Source: Lagierella massiliensis (GTDB lineage: Bacteria > Bacillota > Clostridia > Tissierellales > Peptoniphilaceae). From it: DNA of 64,000 nt. The notes below the pieces were generated by a model that saw only the letters and a program-made list of their open reading frames with translations, was not told the origin of the DNA and made no database searches. The DNA lies in the NCBI RefSeq assembly GCF_001407835.1, contig NZ_CYUO01000005.1, forward strand, positions 682,001 through 746,000, read 5' to 3'. The position numbers and the translations under genes were made by a program. Of this stretch, positions 62,927-64,000 are shown one piece after another. Within the stretch, counting starts at the first letter, position 1. Every line of letters starts with the position of its first letter.

Positions 62927-64000
62927 TGAATGAAAGAAATTTTGCTATTAAAGCTTTAGTAGACGTTGAACAAGGAGGATATTCTTCCGAACTTTTGTCA
63001 AATATACCAAAAAGCTTAAATAGTCAATTGGTTAGACAAATTGTTTTGGGAGTTATAGAAAATGATATATTTTTAAAAATGGCTATAAAGGAAGAGTTGG
63101 ATAGACCAGAAAAAAATCTTCCTTTGAAAGTTTCAACTATTTTAAAAGTTGGAGTATATCAAAAGTTTTTTATGGACTCTATTCCAGATTATGCTATCGT
63201 AAGTGAAAGTTTAAAATCTTGTGAATACTTTAAGGTAGAAGATTATAAGGGTTTGGTTAATTCAATTTTAAGGAATATCAAAAGATTTAAAATAGAAGAT
63301 AAAATATCTAAGATGCCTTCAGTAAATGATAGACTCAAGATGGATTATTCTGTTGGGGATGATTTTTACGATTTTTTAATTAAAAATTATAAAGTGAAAA
63401 CCATTCGTAAAATTTTAAAATCCTATAAGGAAATTCCTGAATTTGTAATAAGGATTAATAAACTAAAGACTAATAAAAAAGAAGTAGAATCAAGTATGAA
63501 AGGTCTTGGTATAGAATTTGAAGATCATCCATTTTTAGAAAATGCTTTAATTATAAATAACCCAAGTGGATTATTCGAAACAGATATATTCAAAAATGGT
63601 TACTTTACCGTTCAAGGAGGAGCTTCAATTCTTGCAAGCATGGTATTAAATCCTGTAAAAAATTCTAAAATTTTAGACATATGTGCAGCTCCAGGGGGAA
63701 AGACCTGTCACTTAGCTGAAATAGTTTCAAATACAGGAGAAATTTTAGCAAATGACTTGCATAATCATAAGATAGAAAAGATAAAAGAAAATTCAAGAAG
63801 GCTTGGATGCAAAAATATAAAGTACAGTAACTTTGATGGGACTTTATTTAAAGAAGAGTTAGTTGAATCCTTTGATTATATTTTATTAGATGCTCCTTGT
63901 TCAGGTTCTGGCATAGTAAGTAGAAATCCTGAGATAAAACTTAGAAGAACAAAAAGTGAGATTGAAAATCTGGTATATACTCAGAGAAAGATAATGGACA
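62926..64000 (+). CDS. rsmB: 16S rRNA (cytosine-967-C5)-methyltransferase RsmB, partial
   Basis: Runs off the window; 358 codons are present of about 430-450. An N-terminal NusB-like domain (about 1-135, MNERNFAIKALVDVEQGGYSSE) precedes the methyltransferase with SAM motif DICAAPGGKTCHLAE and DAPCSGSGIVSRNPEIK, whose Cys is in the conserved site. Methylates C967 of 16S rRNA. The ATG uses the last base of the yugP stop. Confidence 0.93.
   Translation, partial: MNERNFAIKALVDVEQGGYSSELLSNIPKSLNSQLVRQIVLGVIENDIFLKMAIKEELDRPEKNLPLKVSTILKVGVYQKFFMDSIPDYAIVSESLKSCEYFKVEDYKGLVNSILRNIKRFKIEDKISKMPSVNDRLKMDYSVGDDFYDFLIKNYKVKTIRKILKSYKEIPEFVIRINKLKTNKKEVESSMKGLGIEFEDHPFLENALIINNPSGLFETDIFKNGYFTVQGGASILASMVLNPVKNSKILDICAAPGGKTCHLAEIVSNTGEILANDLHNHKIEKIKENSRRLGCKNIKYSNFDGTLFKEELVESFDYILLDAPCSGSGIVSRNPEIKLRRTKSEIENLVYTQRKIMD

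Overview
This 64 kb window is AT-rich chromosomal DNA from a low-GC Gram-positive anaerobe. Short intergenic gaps, AGGAGG-type ribosome sites, many intrinsic terminators, the order rex then ABC-F, oxygen-sensitive serine dehydratase, addBA, rqcH and a type II-A CRISPR system all fit Firmicutes. I infer a Tissierellia/Peptoniphilaceae-like coccus (Peptoniphilus or Anaerococcus type); this is inference, as there is no rRNA in the window.

Layout. 1-36.9 kb is core housekeeping DNA: a partial D-aminopeptidase, rex, an ABC-F ATPase, ppa, a RelA/SpoT-domain protein, a fused acpS-nnrD gene, alr followed by mazF with no antitoxin between them, a YitT permease, serine dehydratase (sdaAB-sdaAA), cvfB, a parvulin, pepD, a bcp/radical-SAM cluster, rluA-type pseudouridine synthase, a nucleoside kinase, a ROK kinase, addB-addA, a two-component system with a lipoprotein, a leftward yigZ-nadE-yebC-lgt operon and a class A penicillin-binding protein. 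tRNA-His and tRNA-Leu follow at 37.1-37.3 kb.

37.4-45.1 kb is a complete type II-A CRISPR locus. A tracrRNA, read leftward, lies just before cas9, then come cas1, cas2, csn2, a short leader and an array of 10 identical repeats and 9 spacers, one of which occurs twice. The tracrRNA was found by its anti-repeat, three hairpins, U-tract and a good promoter.

45.1-51.0 kb is a graveyard of prophage head genes: portal tail end, MuF head protein, YjcQ, terminase large (5' part), terminase small, a second MuF and a scaffold fragment. Two MuF proteins carry C-terminal polymorphic-toxin (Ntox50-like) domains, each followed by an overlapping small gene that is probably immunity, and each module ends in the same kind of terminator. 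One toxin is intact; the other is frameshifted so that it reads into its immunity gene. Between them lie a strongly folded RNA element and a candidate type I toxin-antitoxin pair (34-residue hydrophobic peptide facing a convergent antisense RNA).

51.1-64.0 kb is core again: rnr-smpB, rqcH (leftward), and the tightly packed operon yicC-gmk-rpoZ-coaBC-priA-def-fmt-yugP-rsmB, the last gene running off the window.

Broadly, the core segments link redox sensing, cell-wall precursor and lipid enzymes, recombination repair and translation quality control; the accessory segment combines adaptive immunity with phage-derived toxin modules.
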